Assembly: GCF_014196525.1 (NCBI RefSeq)
Contig: NZ_JACIDX010000005.1
Coordinates: 1 to 64,000, forward strand
DNA from: Novosphingobium sediminicola
Lineage (GTDB): Bacteria; Pseudomonadota; Alphaproteobacteria; Sphingomonadales; Sphingomonadaceae
Direction: 5' to 3'
DNA length: 64,000 nt
Shown: piece after piece, positions 27,459 through 36,980 of the stretch
How positions within the stretch are numbered: position 1 is the stretch's first letter
How the letters are laid out: each line of letters starts with the position of its first letter
Translations under genes and position numbers: made by a program
The notes under the pieces: generated by a model
The model's input: only the letters and a program-made list of their open reading frames with translations
Told to the model about the DNA's origin: nothing
Databases searched by the model: none

Positions 27459-28975
27459 TGGACTTTTCACGCCGCGCCATGATGTTGGGCGGATTAAGCG
27501 CGGGTCTGATCGGCATGCCCGCGATGGGCGCCTCCCTGCCCAAACGCGGCGGTTCGATCCGCGTGGCCACGCAATCGGTCTCCACTGCCGACACGCTCGA
27601 TCCGGCAAAGGGCGCGCTGTCTACCGACTATGTGCGCCATTACATGCTCTATTCGGGCCTGACGCGGATCGGGCATGACCTGCTCGCACATCTTTCACTC
27701 GCCGAACGGCTGGAGAGCGCCGACCGCATCACATGGCATGTCGCGCTGCGCCGAGGCGTGCATTTCCATCATGGCGGCGAACTGACCAGCGCCGATGTCG
27801 TCTTCTCGCTGCTGCGCCATAAAGACCCCAAGCTGGGCAGCAAGATGGCCAGCATCGCCGGGCAATTCGTCGATGTGCGCGCCGATGGCCGCTATGGCGT
27901 GACCATTCGCCTGTCGGGCCCCAATGCCGATTTGCCCGCCATGCTGGCGCAGTCGCATTTCCTGATCGTGCGCCATGGGGCCGATCGGCCCGACGGCAAT
28001 GGCACGGGCCCGTTCCGTCTTGCCGATTTCAAACCGGGCATCCGCACCGTGGTGGTGCGCAATCCCGACTATTGGGTGCCGGGCAGGCCCTATCTCGACC
28101 GTATCGAGCTGATCGCCATTCCCGATGAGGTCAGCCGGGTCAACGCGCTGCTGGCGGGCGATGTGCAATTAGTAAACGCAGTGGCGCCGCATTCCACCCG
28201 GCGCGTCGAGGCATCGCCCACCCATGCCATCGCCACCGCGCCTTCCGCGCTTTATTCCAATCTGATCACCCGGATGGATCGCCTGCCCAGCGGCAACCCC
28301 GATTTCATCGCCGCGCTCAAACATCTGATCGACCGACCGCTGGTCAAACGCGCGCTGTTTCGCGGCTATGCCACCATCGGCAATGATCAGCCGATCCCGC
28401 CGTTCCACCCCTATTACAACCCCGCCATTCCCCAGACCGCCCTTGATCTGGACCGGGCGAAATGGCATGTGCAGCGCGGCGGGTTGCAGAATGTGCGCCT
28501 GCCTATCTTTTGCGGCCCGGCGGTCGAAGGCTCGGTCGATATGGCCTCGGTGCTTCAGGAATATGGTGCGCGCGTCGGCCTCGATCTGGCAATCACGCGG
28601 GTGCCCTCGGACGGATACTGGTCCACGCACTGGATGCGCCATCCGCTTTCCTTTGGCAGCACCAATCCACGCCCGACCGCCGATCTGATCTTCTCGCTCT
28701 TCTATAAATCCGACGCCGCATGGAACGAGACGGGATGGAAAAACCCGCGCTTCGACCAACTCCTGCTGGCCGCGCGGGGCGAGACCAACGAGGCGAACCG
28801 CAAGGCCATGTATGGCGAGATGCAGCAGATCGTGCATGACCGATGCGGCTCGATCATCCCGGTCTTCATCAGCCTGATCGACGGCCATGACCGGCGGTTG
28901 CAGGGGTTGAACCCGCTGCCGATGGGGGGATTGATGGGCTATCAATTTGCCGAACACGTATGGTGGGCGGCATGA
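27455..28975 (+). CDS. ABC transporter substrate-binding protein, peptide/opine type
   Basis: 506 residues, SBP family 5 (DppA/OppA). The N-terminus MMDFSRRAMMLGGLSAG resembles a twin-arginine (Tat) signal, ending near AMGASLPKRGG. Family signatures are RITWHVALRRGVHFHHGGELTSADVVFSL, GTGPFRL and the C-terminal IVHDRCGSIIPVFISL. It would capture a peptide-like or other nitrogenous compound in the periplasm for the downstream permeases. The gene begins inside the oxidase stop (ATGA) and ends overlapping the permease gene by 4 bases. Confidence 0.93.
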   Translation: MMDFSRRAMMLGGLSAGLIGMPAMGASLPKRGGSIRVATQSVSTADTLDPAKGALSTDYVRHYMLYSGLTRIGHDLLAHLSLAERLESADRITWHVALRRGVHFHHGGELTSADVVFSLLRHKDPKLGSKMASIAGQFVDVRADGRYGVTIRLSGPNADLPAMLAQSHFLIVRHGADRPDGNGTGPFRLADFKPGIRTVVVRNPDYWVPGRPYLDRIELIAIPDEVSRVNALLAGDVQLVNAVAPHSTRRVEASPTHAIATAPSALYSNLITRMDRLPSGNPDFIAALKHLIDRPLVKRALFRGYATIGNDQPIPPFHPYYNPAIPQTALDLDRAKWHVQRGGLQNVRLPIFCGPAVEGSVDMASVLQEYGARVGLDLAITRVPSDGYWSTHWMRHPLSFGSTNPRPTADLIFSLFYKSDAAWNETGWKNPRFDQLLLAARGETNEANRKAMYGEMQQIVHDRCGSIIPVFISLIDGHDRRLQGLNPLPMGGLMGYQFAEHVWWAA

Positions 28976-29946
28976 GCGGGGCCAAAACCGGAAAGGCCAG
29001 CCTGTGGCCCATGCTGATCCGGCGGGTGGGATCGGCTCTGCTCACGCTGCTGCTGGTCTCTATGGTGATTTTCGCCATTGCGGGCCTGCTGCCCGGCGAT
29101 GCGGCACAGGAGGCCCTTGGCCAGTCGGCCACGCCCGAACAGGTGGCCGCGCTGCGCCACGAGATGGGCCTCGATCAGCCCGCCCCGGTGCGTTATGCGC
29201 ATTGGCTATCGGGCATGGTTCGGGGCGATGCGGGCCAATCGCTGGTCGCCGGGATGCCGGTGGGCGCGATCATTGCCGAACGCCTGCCCAACACGCTGAT
29301 GCTGGCGGGGATGACGGCGGTGCTGGCGGTGCCTCTGGCCTTGGTGATGGGCATTACGGCGGCAATCCGGCGCGGCACATGGATCGACCGGGCGATCAAC
29401 CTGGCGTCCCTGTCCATGGTGGCCCTGCCCGAATTTCTGGTGGCGACGGTGGGCGTGCTGATCTTTTCGGTCAAGCTCATGTGGCTGCCCTCGATCGCGA
29501 TGGTTTCGGCCGAGGCGAGCTGGAGCGACACTTTGCGCTCCTGCGCGCTGCCGATCCTGTCGCTGACGGTGGTGGTGGTGGCGCAAATGGCGCGCATGAC
29601 CCGCGCGGCCATCGCGGACCAGCTTGACCGGCCCTATGTCGAAATGGCGCGTTTGAAGGGCGCTTCGCTCTCGCGCGTGGTGCTGGGCCATGTGCTGCCC
29701 AATTGTCTGGGGCCGATTGTGAATGCGATGGCGCTCTCGCTCTCCTATCTGATGGGCGGCGCGATCATTGTCGAAACGATCTTCAACTTTCCGGGCCTTG
29801 CCAGCCTGATGGTCAATGCCGTGACCAGCCGCGACATGCCCTTGTTGCAGGCCTGCGCGATGATCTTCTGCTCGGCCTATCTCCTCTTGATGCTGGTGGC
29901 CGATATGGTCGCGCTGCTGGCCAACCCAAGGTTGCGTGCGCAATGA
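28972..29946 (+). CDS. ABC transporter permease, DppB type
   Basis: 324 residues with six predicted membrane helices. The N-terminal helix MLIRRVGSALLTLLLVSMVIFAI is followed by the periplasmic LPGDAAQEALGQSATPEQVAALRHEMGLDQP block typical of DppB/OppB. The cytoplasmic EAA loop is VEMARLKGASLSRVVLGHVLPN (about 226-247). It forms the inner-membrane channel with the next gene product. ATG 28972 overlaps the binding-protein stop, and the gene ends overlapping the next permease by 4 bases. Confidence 0.95.
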   Translation: MSGAKTGKASLWPMLIRRVGSALLTLLLVSMVIFAIAGLLPGDAAQEALGQSATPEQVAALRHEMGLDQPAPVRYAHWLSGMVRGDAGQSLVAGMPVGAIIAERLPNTLMLAGMTAVLAVPLALVMGITAAIRRGTWIDRAINLASLSMVALPEFLVATVGVLIFSVKLMWLPSIAMVSAEASWSDTLRSCALPILSLTVVVVAQMARMTRAAIADQLDRPYVEMARLKGASLSRVVLGHVLPNCLGPIVNAMALSLSYLMGGAIIVETIFNFPGLASLMVNAVTSRDMPLLQACAMIFCSAYLLLMLVADMVALLANPRLRAQ

Positions 29947-30776
29947 AACGCTCGATCTCCCTTTTGGTCGGGGCTTTGACCAGGGCGCCTCTGGCCACGC
30001 GCGTTGCGGCTGGATTCGTCGGCTTCTGGCTGGTGCTGGCCGTGGGCGGACCTTGGGTTGCGCCGCATCCGGTGGGCGCCTTTGTGGATCAGGACGTGTT
30101 TTCCGGCCTGTCCGCGCGCCTATGGCTGGGCAGCGACTATCTGGGCCGCGATGTGTTTTCGCGCCTGCTCTATGGCGCGCGCTATACGGTGTTTCTGGGT
30201 CTGGGCGCGGCGCTGCTGGCGGCCTGCTGCGGCACGGCCCTCGCGCTCTGGGCCACCTTGTCGGGCGGGGCGATTGATGAAGTCATCTCGCGTCTGATGG
30301 ACACGCTGATCTCGATTCCCTCCAAGATCCTCGCATTGGTACTGGTGGCGGCCTGCGGCTCGTCCTTGCCGCTCCTGCTGCTGATCTGCGCGCTGACCTA
30401 TGTGCCGGGCAATTTCCGCATTGCGCGCGCGCTGGCGATGAACCTTGCCGCGCTGGATTTCGTGGCGGCGGCCCGCGCGCGCGGCGAGCGCAAATTCGCC
30501 ATCGCGCTCCACGAGGTGCTGCCCAATATGGTCCACCCCTTGCTGGCCGATCTGGGCCTGCGGTTTGTGTTCGTGGTGCTGCTGCTCTCGGGCCTGTCGT
30601 TCCTTGGCCTTGGGGTGCAGCCGCCCTATGCCGACCTCGGTTCGCTGGTGCGCGAAAATATCTCGGGCCTCACCGAGGGCGCGCCCGCCATTCTTGCCCC
30701 GGCGCTGGCGATTGCGGTGCTGACCGTGGGGACCAACCTGTTGATTGACGCCCTCAAGCCCGAGGACAAGCGATGA
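29943..30776 (+). CDS. ABC transporter permease, DppC type
   Basis: 277 residues. An N-terminal helix (ATRVAAGFVGFWLVLAVGGPWVAP) is followed by LWLGSDYLGRDVFSRLLYGARYTVFLG, the DppC/OppC signature. The EAA loop is VAAARARGERKFAIALHEVLPN and the last helices include LLLSGLSFLGLGVQPPYADLG. It pairs with the preceding permease. Start ATG 29943 lies in the upstream stop overlap, and it overlaps the ATPase gene by 4 bases, consistent with one polycistronic message. Confidence 0.95.
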   Translation: MKRSISLLVGALTRAPLATRVAAGFVGFWLVLAVGGPWVAPHPVGAFVDQDVFSGLSARLWLGSDYLGRDVFSRLLYGARYTVFLGLGAALLAACCGTALALWATLSGGAIDEVISRLMDTLISIPSKILALVLVAACGSSLPLLLLICALTYVPGNFRIARALAMNLAALDFVAAARARGERKFAIALHEVLPNMVHPLLADLGLRFVFVVLLLSGLSFLGLGVQPPYADLGSLVRENISGLTEGAPAILAPALAIAVLTVGTNLLIDALKPEDKR

Positions 30777-32545
30777 GCGCCCCCCATATCGAAGTTTCCG
30801 GCCTGACCGTGGCGGTGGGCGATGTGCCGATTGTTTCAGACATTTCCTTTACCGTGCCGCGCGGACAGGTTCTGGCGCTGATCGGCGAATCCGGTTCGGG
30901 CAAGAGCACGACCGCGCTGGCCCTGATGGGATGGTGTCGCCATGGCGGGCGCATCGCGGAAGGCACGATCCGCGTGGGCGGCATGGTGATCGAGGGCAAG
31001 AGCGAGGAAGCGCTCTCCGCCATCCGGGGCCGCCACATCGCCTATATCGCGCAGAGCGCGGCGGCGGCCTTCAACCCCTCGCGCCGGATCATGGCGCAGG
31101 TGATCGAACCGGCCCTGATCCACCGCATCATGACGCGCGAGGAGGCCGAGGCCAAGGCGGTTGACCTGTTCCGCGCGCTGGCCCTGCCCTCGCCCGAAAC
31201 CATCGGGGATCGCTATCCGCATCAGGTCTCGGGCGGGCAATTGCAGCGTCTGATGGCGGCGATGGCGCTGATCACCGATCCCGAACTGGTGATCCTGGAC
31301 GAGCCGACCACGGCGCTGGATGTGACCACCCAGGTCGAAGTTCTGAAATGCTTCAAGGCGGCGCTGGCGCAGGCCAATCATGGCCGGGGCGCCACTGCGA
31401 TCTATGTCAGCCATGACCTTGCCGTCGTGGCCCAGATGGCCGACCGCATCGCCGTGCTGCTCAAAGGACGGCTGGTGGAGGAAGGCCCGGCCGAGCAGGT
31501 GCTGACCGCGCCGCGCGATGCCTATACGCAGGTGCTGGTCAATGCGCCCCATCCGGTGCCTGCCGCGCCGGTGGGTGATGATGGTGCGCCGGTGCTCTCG
31601 GTGCGGGGGCTGACGGCGGGCTATGGGCGTGTGGTTGATGGCATGCCGCAAATCCCGGTACTGCGCGATGTGGCGTTTGATCTGCCGCCGGGCGGCGCGC
31701 TGGGCATCATTGGCGAGAGCGGATCGGGCAAATCGACGCTGGCGCGTGTGATCGCCGGGCTGCTGCCCGCCGCGCAAGGCGAGGTCCTGCTGAACGGCAG
31801 CGCCCTGCCGCCACGGCTGGAAGATCGCAGCCTCGATCAATTCCGCACCGTGCAGCTGGTGTTTCAAAACGCCGATACCGCGCTTAATCCGGCCCATAGC
31901 GTGCGGCGCATCCTTGCCCGCCCCTTGCAGCATTACCACGGGTTGACCGGCGCGGCGGCGGATCGACGGGTGGCCGAATTGCTGGACCTGACGCGCCTGC
32001 CCGCCGAGGTGATCGACCGGCCGGTGACGAAGCTGTCGGGCGGCCAGAAGCAGCGCGTCAACCTTGCCCGCGCGCTGGCGGCCGAACCCAAGGTGCTGCT
32101 CTGCGATGAAGTGACCTCCGCGCTCGATACGGTGGTGGGCGCGGCGATCCTTGCGCTGATCGAGGATCTGCGCCGCGATCTGGGGCTGGCCACGGTGTTT
32201 ATCAGCCATGATATCCATGCCGTCTCGGCGCTGTGCGACAAGGTGCTGGTGCTTTATGGCGGCACGCCGGTGGAACTGGCCACGCGCGCAGCGTTCAATG
32301 GCCCGCGCCATCATCCCTATACCAGCCTGCTCCAATCCAGCCTGCCGACGATGGACCGCGCATGGCTCGACACCACGCGCCCACCGATCCTGCGCGGTTT
32401 CCGGGTCGAGGGCCTTTGCCCGTTTCAGCCGCGCTGCGCCGATGCCGTCCCCGGCCTGTGCGATGCCGTGCCCGCGCCCTTGCGTGAGGGCGACGGCATG
32501 CGCTGGCTGTGCCACCATTCCCCCAGCATCAAGGAACCTGCATGA
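30773..32545 (+). CDS. Fused peptide-type ABC transporter ATPase (DppD-DppF)
   Basis: 590 residues holding two full nucleotide-binding domains in one chain. Domain 1 has Walker A GESGSGKSTT (about residue 38), signature VSGGQLQRL and Walker B LVILDEPTTALD. Domain 2 has Walker A GESGSGKSTLAR (about 313), signature LSGGQKQRVNLARAL and Walker B VLLCDEVTSALD. In domain 2 the Walker B glutamate is kept, while the usual P-T of DEPTSALD reads V-T. The C-terminal LCPFQPRCADAVPGLC block is the oligopeptide-transporter tail with its cysteines. The fusion supplies both ATPases for the two permeases. Confidence 0.95.
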   Translation: MSAPHIEVSGLTVAVGDVPIVSDISFTVPRGQVLALIGESGSGKSTTALALMGWCRHGGRIAEGTIRVGGMVIEGKSEEALSAIRGRHIAYIAQSAAAAFNPSRRIMAQVIEPALIHRIMTREEAEAKAVDLFRALALPSPETIGDRYPHQVSGGQLQRLMAAMALITDPELVILDEPTTALDVTTQVEVLKCFKAALAQANHGRGATAIYVSHDLAVVAQMADRIAVLLKGRLVEEGPAEQVLTAPRDAYTQVLVNAPHPVPAAPVGDDGAPVLSVRGLTAGYGRVVDGMPQIPVLRDVAFDLPPGGALGIIGESGSGKSTLARVIAGLLPAAQGEVLLNGSALPPRLEDRSLDQFRTVQLVFQNADTALNPAHSVRRILARPLQHYHGLTGAAADRRVAELLDLTRLPAEVIDRPVTKLSGGQKQRVNLARALAAEPKVLLCDEVTSALDTVVGAAILALIEDLRRDLGLATVFISHDIHAVSALCDKVLVLYGGTPVELATRAAFNGPRHHPYTSLLQSSLPTMDRAWLDTTRPPILRGFRVEGLCPFQPRCADAVPGLCDAVPAPLREGDGMRWLCHHSPSIKEPA

Positions 32546-32880
32546 CCGCCCGTTTCCGCCGCCTTGTCGAAACCGACCGGCCCCCGGTCAGCCTGACCAT
32601 TGATGGCGTGAGCGTGACCGCGCTTTTGGGCGATACGCTGATGGTGGCGATGCTGACCAATGGCGATGCCCTGCGCACCAGCGAATTTGCGGCAAGCGAA
32701 CCGGCCGCCCCTGAGCCCAGTGATGGCCGCCGCGCGGGCTTCTGCCTGATGGGCGCCTGTCAGGACTGCTGGGTCTGGACCGCGTCGGGCGCACGTCTGC
32801 GCGCCTGTTCGACGCCGGTACAAAACGGCATGACCATTTCCACCCGGCAGCCGGAGGCCACATGGGCGAACATCGCGTAA
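32542..32880 (+). CDS. (2Fe-2S) small subunit of HcnABC/opine-oxidase-like dehydrogenase
   Basis: 112 residues with a ferredoxin-like fold pattern. SLTIDGVSVTALLGDTLMVAML is followed by the cysteine set GFCLMGACQDCWV...RLRACSTPV, ligands of one [2Fe-2S] cluster. It matches the small gamma subunits of heteromeric amine dehydrogenases (HcnA, opine oxidase, D-hydroxyproline dehydrogenase). It overlaps the ABC ATPase gene by 4 bases and the next FAD subunit by 19 bases, indicating tight coupling of complex assembly. Confidence 0.9.
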   Translation: MTARFRRLVETDRPPVSLTIDGVSVTALLGDTLMVAMLTNGDALRTSEFAASEPAAPEPSDGRRAGFCLMGACQDCWVWTASGARLRACSTPVQNGMTISTRQPEATWANIA

Positions 32881-34232
32881 TCATCGTCGGCGCGGGCCCT
32901 GCCGGGGTGCGCGCGGCGCAGGCGGTGGTGCGCGCCGGCTTGCGCCCAATTGTCATCGATGAGGCCTCCCGCGCCGGGGGCCAGATCTATCGCCGCCCGC
33001 CGGAAAACTTCAAACGCGACCACGAAGCGCTTTACGGTACCGAGGCAGCGCGAGCCCGCGCGATCCATGAGGATTTCGCCGCCCTCCTGCCCCATATCGA
33101 CTATCGCCCCGAAACGCTGGTGTGGAATGTGGCCGAAGGTCATGTCTGGGCCGCGCATGAAGGCGAGACGCAGGCGATCCCCTATAACGCGCTGATCGTG
33201 TGCAGCGGGGCGAGCGACCGCGTCGCCCCGATCAAGGGCTGGCAGGCGGCGGGGTGCTATTCGCTGGGCGGCGCGCAGATTGCGCTCAAGGCTCAGGGCT
33301 GCGCCATCGGGCATAGGGTGATTTTCCTCGGCTCCGGCCCGCTGCTCTATCTGGCCGCCGCGCAATATGTGAAGGCGGGAGCAGAGGTTGCCGCCGTGCT
33401 GGACACCTCGCCTTTCTGGCTGAGGGTGAAGGCCGCGCCGAAACTGGCCGCGATGCCCGAACTGCTGTGGCAGGGGGTCAAGCTGCTGCGCGATCTGAAG
33501 CGCGCGGGCGTGCCGGTGCTGACGGGCGTGACGCCGGTGGAAATCGAGGGCGATCCCCAGAACGGCGTTTCGGGCGTGACCGTGCGCCACAAGGGCGCGG
33601 TCAGGCATTTCGCGGGCGATGCCGTAGCGATGGGCTGGCATGTGAAACCCGAGGCGCAGATTGCCGATCTGGCCCGCGCCACTTTCGCTTTTGATCCAGC
33701 CACGCGCCAATGGCTGCCCCAGACCGATGCCGATGGGCGGGCGGGCAATGCGCTCTACCTTGGCGGCGATGGTGCCCGCGTGCTGGGCGCGCGCAGCGCC
33801 GAGGTGACGGGCGAGTTGGCCGCCATGGCGGCGCTGGCCGATCTGGGCCTGACGGTGGATGCGGATCGCCGCCGCTGGTTGCTGGCCGAAAAGGCCAATT
33901 ACGCGACCTTCGCCAAGGGGCTGGCGCAGGCTTTTCCATGGCCGCATGAACTGGTCGCCGCGATCCCTGACGACGCCATCGTCTGCCGCTGTGAGGCCGT
34001 GACCGCCGCCGCCCTGCGCGCCAGCGTGAGCACCGCCCACGCACAGGAAGCCAACCGCGCCAAGGCCTTCAGCCGCGTCGGCATGGGCCGTTGTCAGGGG
34101 CGCTATTGCGGCCATGCCAGCGCCGAAATCATCGCGGCGGCGCGCGCCGTATCGCTGGAAAAAACCGGCCGCCTGCGCGGGCAGGCCCCGGTCAAACCCA
34201 TTCCCGTGAGCCTGAAGCGGAACGACATATGA
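32862..34232 (+). CDS. FAD/NAD(P)-binding alpha subunit of HcnB/OoxA-like dehydrogenase
   Basis: 456 residues. The N-terminal FAD motif is VIIVGAGPAGVRAAQAVVRAG, followed by RAGGQIYRRPP, the HcnB/OoxA hallmark. A second nucleotide motif is VIFLGSGPLLYLAAAQYV, and the C-terminal BFD-like [2Fe-2S] domain has CRCEAV...GMGRCQGRYCG. With the small iron-sulfur subunit and the beta oxidase next to it, the protein should form a membrane-linked or soluble heterotrimer that oxidises an amine, amino acid or opine. The substrate is unknown. Confidence 0.9.
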   Translation: MGEHRVIIVGAGPAGVRAAQAVVRAGLRPIVIDEASRAGGQIYRRPPENFKRDHEALYGTEAARARAIHEDFAALLPHIDYRPETLVWNVAEGHVWAAHEGETQAIPYNALIVCSGASDRVAPIKGWQAAGCYSLGGAQIALKAQGCAIGHRVIFLGSGPLLYLAAAQYVKAGAEVAAVLDTSPFWLRVKAAPKLAAMPELLWQGVKLLRDLKRAGVPVLTGVTPVEIEGDPQNGVSGVTVRHKGAVRHFAGDAVAMGWHVKPEAQIADLARATFAFDPATRQWLPQTDADGRAGNALYLGGDGARVLGARSAEVTGELAAMAALADLGLTVDADRRRWLLAEKANYATFAKGLAQAFPWPHELVAAIPDDAIVCRCEAVTAAALRASVSTAHAQEANRAKAFSRVGMGRCQGRYCGHASAEIIAAARAVSLEKTGRLRGQAPVKPIPVSLKRNDI

Positions 34233-35365
34233 GCCAGATCCACCAGAGCGATGTCGCCATCATCGGCGGCGGTTTGATGGGATGCAGCGCGGCGTTCTTT
34301 TTGCGCCAGCGCGGCCTGTCGGTCACGGTGCTGGAAACCGACAAGGTGGGGCGGCAGGCCAGCGGAACCAATTTCGGCAATGTCCGCCGCCAGGGCCGAC
34401 CGATCTTTCAGCTTCCCCTTGCCAATCGGGCGATCCGTATCTGGCGCGATTCCCCTCAATTGCTGGGCTCGGATGTGGAATATCTGCAAAGCGGTCATAT
34501 CCGCGTGTGCTTTCGCGAGCGCCCGGAAAACATCGGCAAGATGGAGGAATATGCCGCCCTTGCGCGTGAGGAAGGGCTGGATCTCGAATTGCTGTCCGCC
34601 AATGCCTTGCGGGAGAAATTCCCGTGGCTGGGGCCGGACGTATTGGCCGGGTCTTATTCGGCCAGTGATGGCCATGCCAACCCGCGCCTTGCCGCGCCTG
34701 CCTTTGCGCGGGCGGCGGCGCGGCTGGGGGCGTCCATCGTCGAGGACACCAAGATTGTCCATGCCGAGAAGGTGGGTGAAGATTTCCGCCTGACTGCCAG
34801 TGATGGCCGCCAGTTTGCCGCGCCCATCCTGCTGATTACGGCGGGCGCATGGGCGGGCAAAATCGCAGGCTGGTTTGGCGAGGACATCCCCCTCACCCCG
34901 CGCGCGCCGACGATGAGCGTGACGGAACCTGTGCCTTACGCCATCGCGCCCGCCGTTGGCGTGATGACGCCCGAAGAGGTGGAAACCGTCTATTTCCGGC
35001 AGGTGGCGCGTGGCAATATCGTGCTGGGCGGATCGACGCGGGCGCAGTCCTATCCCGACGACTATCGCTCCTATGTCCTGCCGCAAAACACGATGACGCA
35101 GTTTGAGCATCTGCGCCGTCTGGCCCCCGCTCTGGCCAATCTGCAGGTGATCCGCGTGTGGAGCGGGATCGAGGGCTATACCGATGACGCCCTGCCGATC
35201 ATGGGGCCGAGCGCGAAGGTCTCGGGCCTGTTCCACGCTTTCGGCTTTTCGGGCAGCGGGTTTCAGATCGGGCCGGGCGTGGGCGAAACCATGGCCGAAT
35301 TGATCGCCACGGGCGCGACCGATATTCCGCTGGAGCATTACAGCGTGACGCGGTTTGCCAAATAA
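34229..35365 (+). CDS. FAD-dependent beta subunit (HcnC/OoxB-like oxidoreductase)
   Basis: 378 residues, DAO family. The flavin motif DVAIIGGGLMGCSAAFFLRQRG lies at the N-terminus. RQASGTNFGNVRRQGRP is the OoxB/HcnC-type second block, and IRVWSGIEGYTDDALPIMG plus FHAFGFSGSGFQIGPGVGE form the C-terminal FAD contact. This is the catalytic C-N oxidising subunit expected to work with the two preceding genes. It begins inside the alpha-subunit stop (ATGA) and is the last gene of the transporter-dehydrogenase message, closed by a terminator. Confidence 0.92.
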   Translation: MSQIHQSDVAIIGGGLMGCSAAFFLRQRGLSVTVLETDKVGRQASGTNFGNVRRQGRPIFQLPLANRAIRIWRDSPQLLGSDVEYLQSGHIRVCFRERPENIGKMEEYAALAREEGLDLELLSANALREKFPWLGPDVLAGSYSASDGHANPRLAAPAFARAAARLGASIVEDTKIVHAEKVGEDFRLTASDGRQFAAPILLITAGAWAGKIAGWFGEDIPLTPRAPTMSVTEPVPYAIAPAVGVMTPEEVETVYFRQVARGNIVLGGSTRAQSYPDDYRSYVLPQNTMTQFEHLRRLAPALANLQVIRVWSGIEGYTDDALPIMGPSAKVSGLFHAFGFSGSGFQIGPGVGETMAELIATGATDIPLEHYSVTRFAK

Positions 35366-35367
35366 GT

Positions 35368-35401
35368 AAGGGGCAAAGGTAACGAACCTTTGCCCCCTTT
35401 T
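35368..35401. terminator. Rho-independent terminator between convergent genes
   Basis: GGGGCAAAGGT (35370-35380) pairs perfectly with ACCTTTGCCCC (35386-35396) around a 5-base loop, with AA before and CTTTT after. It serves the dehydrogenase operon and probably also the minus-strand aldehyde dehydrogenase gene, which ends at 35404. Confidence 0.9.
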
Positions 35402-35403
35402 CG

Positions 35404-36873
35404 TTACAGCCCGATCAGAACCGTCTTGCTCTTGCAGCTTGCCAGATAGGCCTCGCGCCCCAGATCCTTGCCCAGCCCCGATTGCTTGAAGCCGCCGGTG
35501 GGCAGGATGAAATCGTCCGAGCGGCCATAGCGGTTGACCCAGACCGTGCCTGCCTCAAGCGCCCGCGTGGCGCGGATCGCGCGGCTCAGGTTCTGCGTAT
35601 GAACCCCCGCCGCCAGACCATAGCGCGTGCCATTGGCCAGCCCATAGGCTTCCTCATCATCGGCAAAGCTCTGCACCGTCAGCACCGGGCCGAAGATCTC
35701 GCTCTGCACGGCGGTGGCGTCGGCGGAAAGGCCCGCGATCAGCGTGGGTTCGTAAAAAGTCCCCGCCCGTTCGACCCGCGCCCCGCCGGTGATCGCCTCG
35801 CCACCCTCGGCGCGGGCAGTCTGCACGATGGCGTCGATGCCCGACAATTGCTTTTCCGAAACGATCGGCCCCATGGTCGTGCCATCGGCCCATGTCTCGC
35901 CCAAACGGTGGGCGCGGAACAGGGCGGCGATGCGCTCGGTCACTTCATCGGCTACCCCGGCCTCGACCAGCAGGCGCGAACCGGCGACGCAGACCTGACC
36001 GGCGTTAAGCGTGATCGCGCGGGCGACAATCGCGCAGGCCTTGTCCATATCCGCGTCGGCAAAGATGATCTGCGGGCTTTTCCCGCCCAGTTCCAGCGTG
36101 CAGGGCTTTGGCCCGGTGGCGGCGCAGGCGCTCATGATCGCGCGGCCCGTGGCGGTCGATCCGGTAAAGCTGACCTTGCCCACCTGCTCGGCGCGGACAA
36201 GGCCGTCGCCAATATCGTGGCCCATGCCCTGAACCACGTTGAAGATGCCCGCAGGCACCCCTGCCGCCACCGCCAGTTCGGCCAGACGCACCACCGAGAA
36301 AGGCGTAAGTTCGGAAGGCTTCAAAACCACCGCATTGCCCGCCGCCAGCGCCGGACCCAATTTCCACGCCGCCATCACCAGCGGCAGGTTCCACGGCGCA
36401 ATCGCCCCCACTACTCCATAAGGCTCATTGGCGGTGAAACCAAAACGGTCATCGGCGGTCGCCCCCACCTCCCCCCCGTGCTTATCGGCAAATTCGGCGA
36501 AAAAGCGGATACATTCGGCGGTATAGGGCAGATCCCATGCCAGAATCTCGGCCAGCGTCCGCGTCGAGCCGACCGCTTCCAGCGGGGCCAGAACCGCGCG
36601 GTCGGCATCAATCGCATCGGCCCAGCGGCGCAGGATGCGGGCGCGTGCGCGCGGGTCCATCCGGCCCCAACCGCTGCTTTTCTGCGCCGTGGCGGCATCT
36701 TCTGCCGCTTGGCTCATCTGGTCCATGCTGGCCGCGTGCAAGGGCGAGAGCAGAGCGCCATCGGAAGGCCGCAGCACATCGAACACCACGCCAGCGCCCA
36801 GAATTTTGCGCCCACCGATGAAATTGGCCGCCAGATCGGGCCGGATGGAATCGGGGTTGAAGGCAATCGTCAT
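35404..36873 (-). CDS. NAD(P)-dependent aldehyde dehydrogenase
   Basis: 489 residues with the full ALDH signature. The oxyanion asparagine is in APWNLPLV, the coenzyme site is FTGSTATGRAIM, the general base Glu261 is in ELGGKSPQ, and the catalytic Cys295 is in AGQVCVAGSR. The closest pattern known to me is the betaine-aldehyde/gamma-aminobutyraldehyde group. It would convert the aldehyde formed by one of the amine oxidases into an acid. It is transcribed opposite to the flanking genes and diverges from the GNAT gene; the 237-base interval carries two palindromes that could be operators. Confidence 0.95.
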   Translation of the reverse strand: MTIAFNPDSIRPDLAANFIGGRKILGAGVVFDVLRPSDGALLSPLHAASMDQMSQAAEDAATAQKSSGWGRMDPRARARILRRWADAIDADRAVLAPLEAVGSTRTLAEILAWDLPYTAECIRFFAEFADKHGGEVGATADDRFGFTANEPYGVVGAIAPWNLPLVMAAWKLGPALAAGNAVVLKPSELTPFSVVRLAELAVAAGVPAGIFNVVQGMGHDIGDGLVRAEQVGKVSFTGSTATGRAIMSACAATGPKPCTLELGGKSPQIIFADADMDKACAIVARAITLNAGQVCVAGSRLLVEAGVADEVTERIAALFRAHRLGETWADGTTMGPIVSEKQLSGIDAIVQTARAEGGEAITGGARVERAGTFYEPTLIAGLSADATAVQSEIFGPVLTVQSFADDEEAYGLANGTRYGLAAGVHTQNLSRAIRATRALEAGTVWVNRYGRSDDFILPTGGFKQSGLGKDLGREAYLASCKSKTVLIGL

Positions 36874-36910
36874 GGGGCATGGCTCCGCAGTGGTTCTTCG
36901 GGGGTTCTGG

Positions 36911-36927
36911 GGGCAAGATTATTGCCC
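36911..36927. promoter_or_regulatory. Inverted repeat, possible operator
   Basis: GGGCAA-GATTA-TTGCCC is a perfect 6+5+6 inverted repeat, 38 bases upstream of the aldehyde dehydrogenase start, in the divergent promoter region. The binding protein is unknown; an Lrp-type regulator is encoded in the same island. Confidence 0.35.
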
Positions 36928-36980
36928 TGCGGCAGAATCGACTGGGCAAAGCGGGCCGCTCAACGCCATAATCTTCTGAT

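Noticed and set aside
24430..35365. Hydroxyproline degradation operon
   Set aside because: The HcnABC-like trio resembles D-hydroxyproline dehydrogenase, but no proline racemase/epimerase or pyrroline-4-hydroxy-2-carboxylate deaminase gene is nearby.
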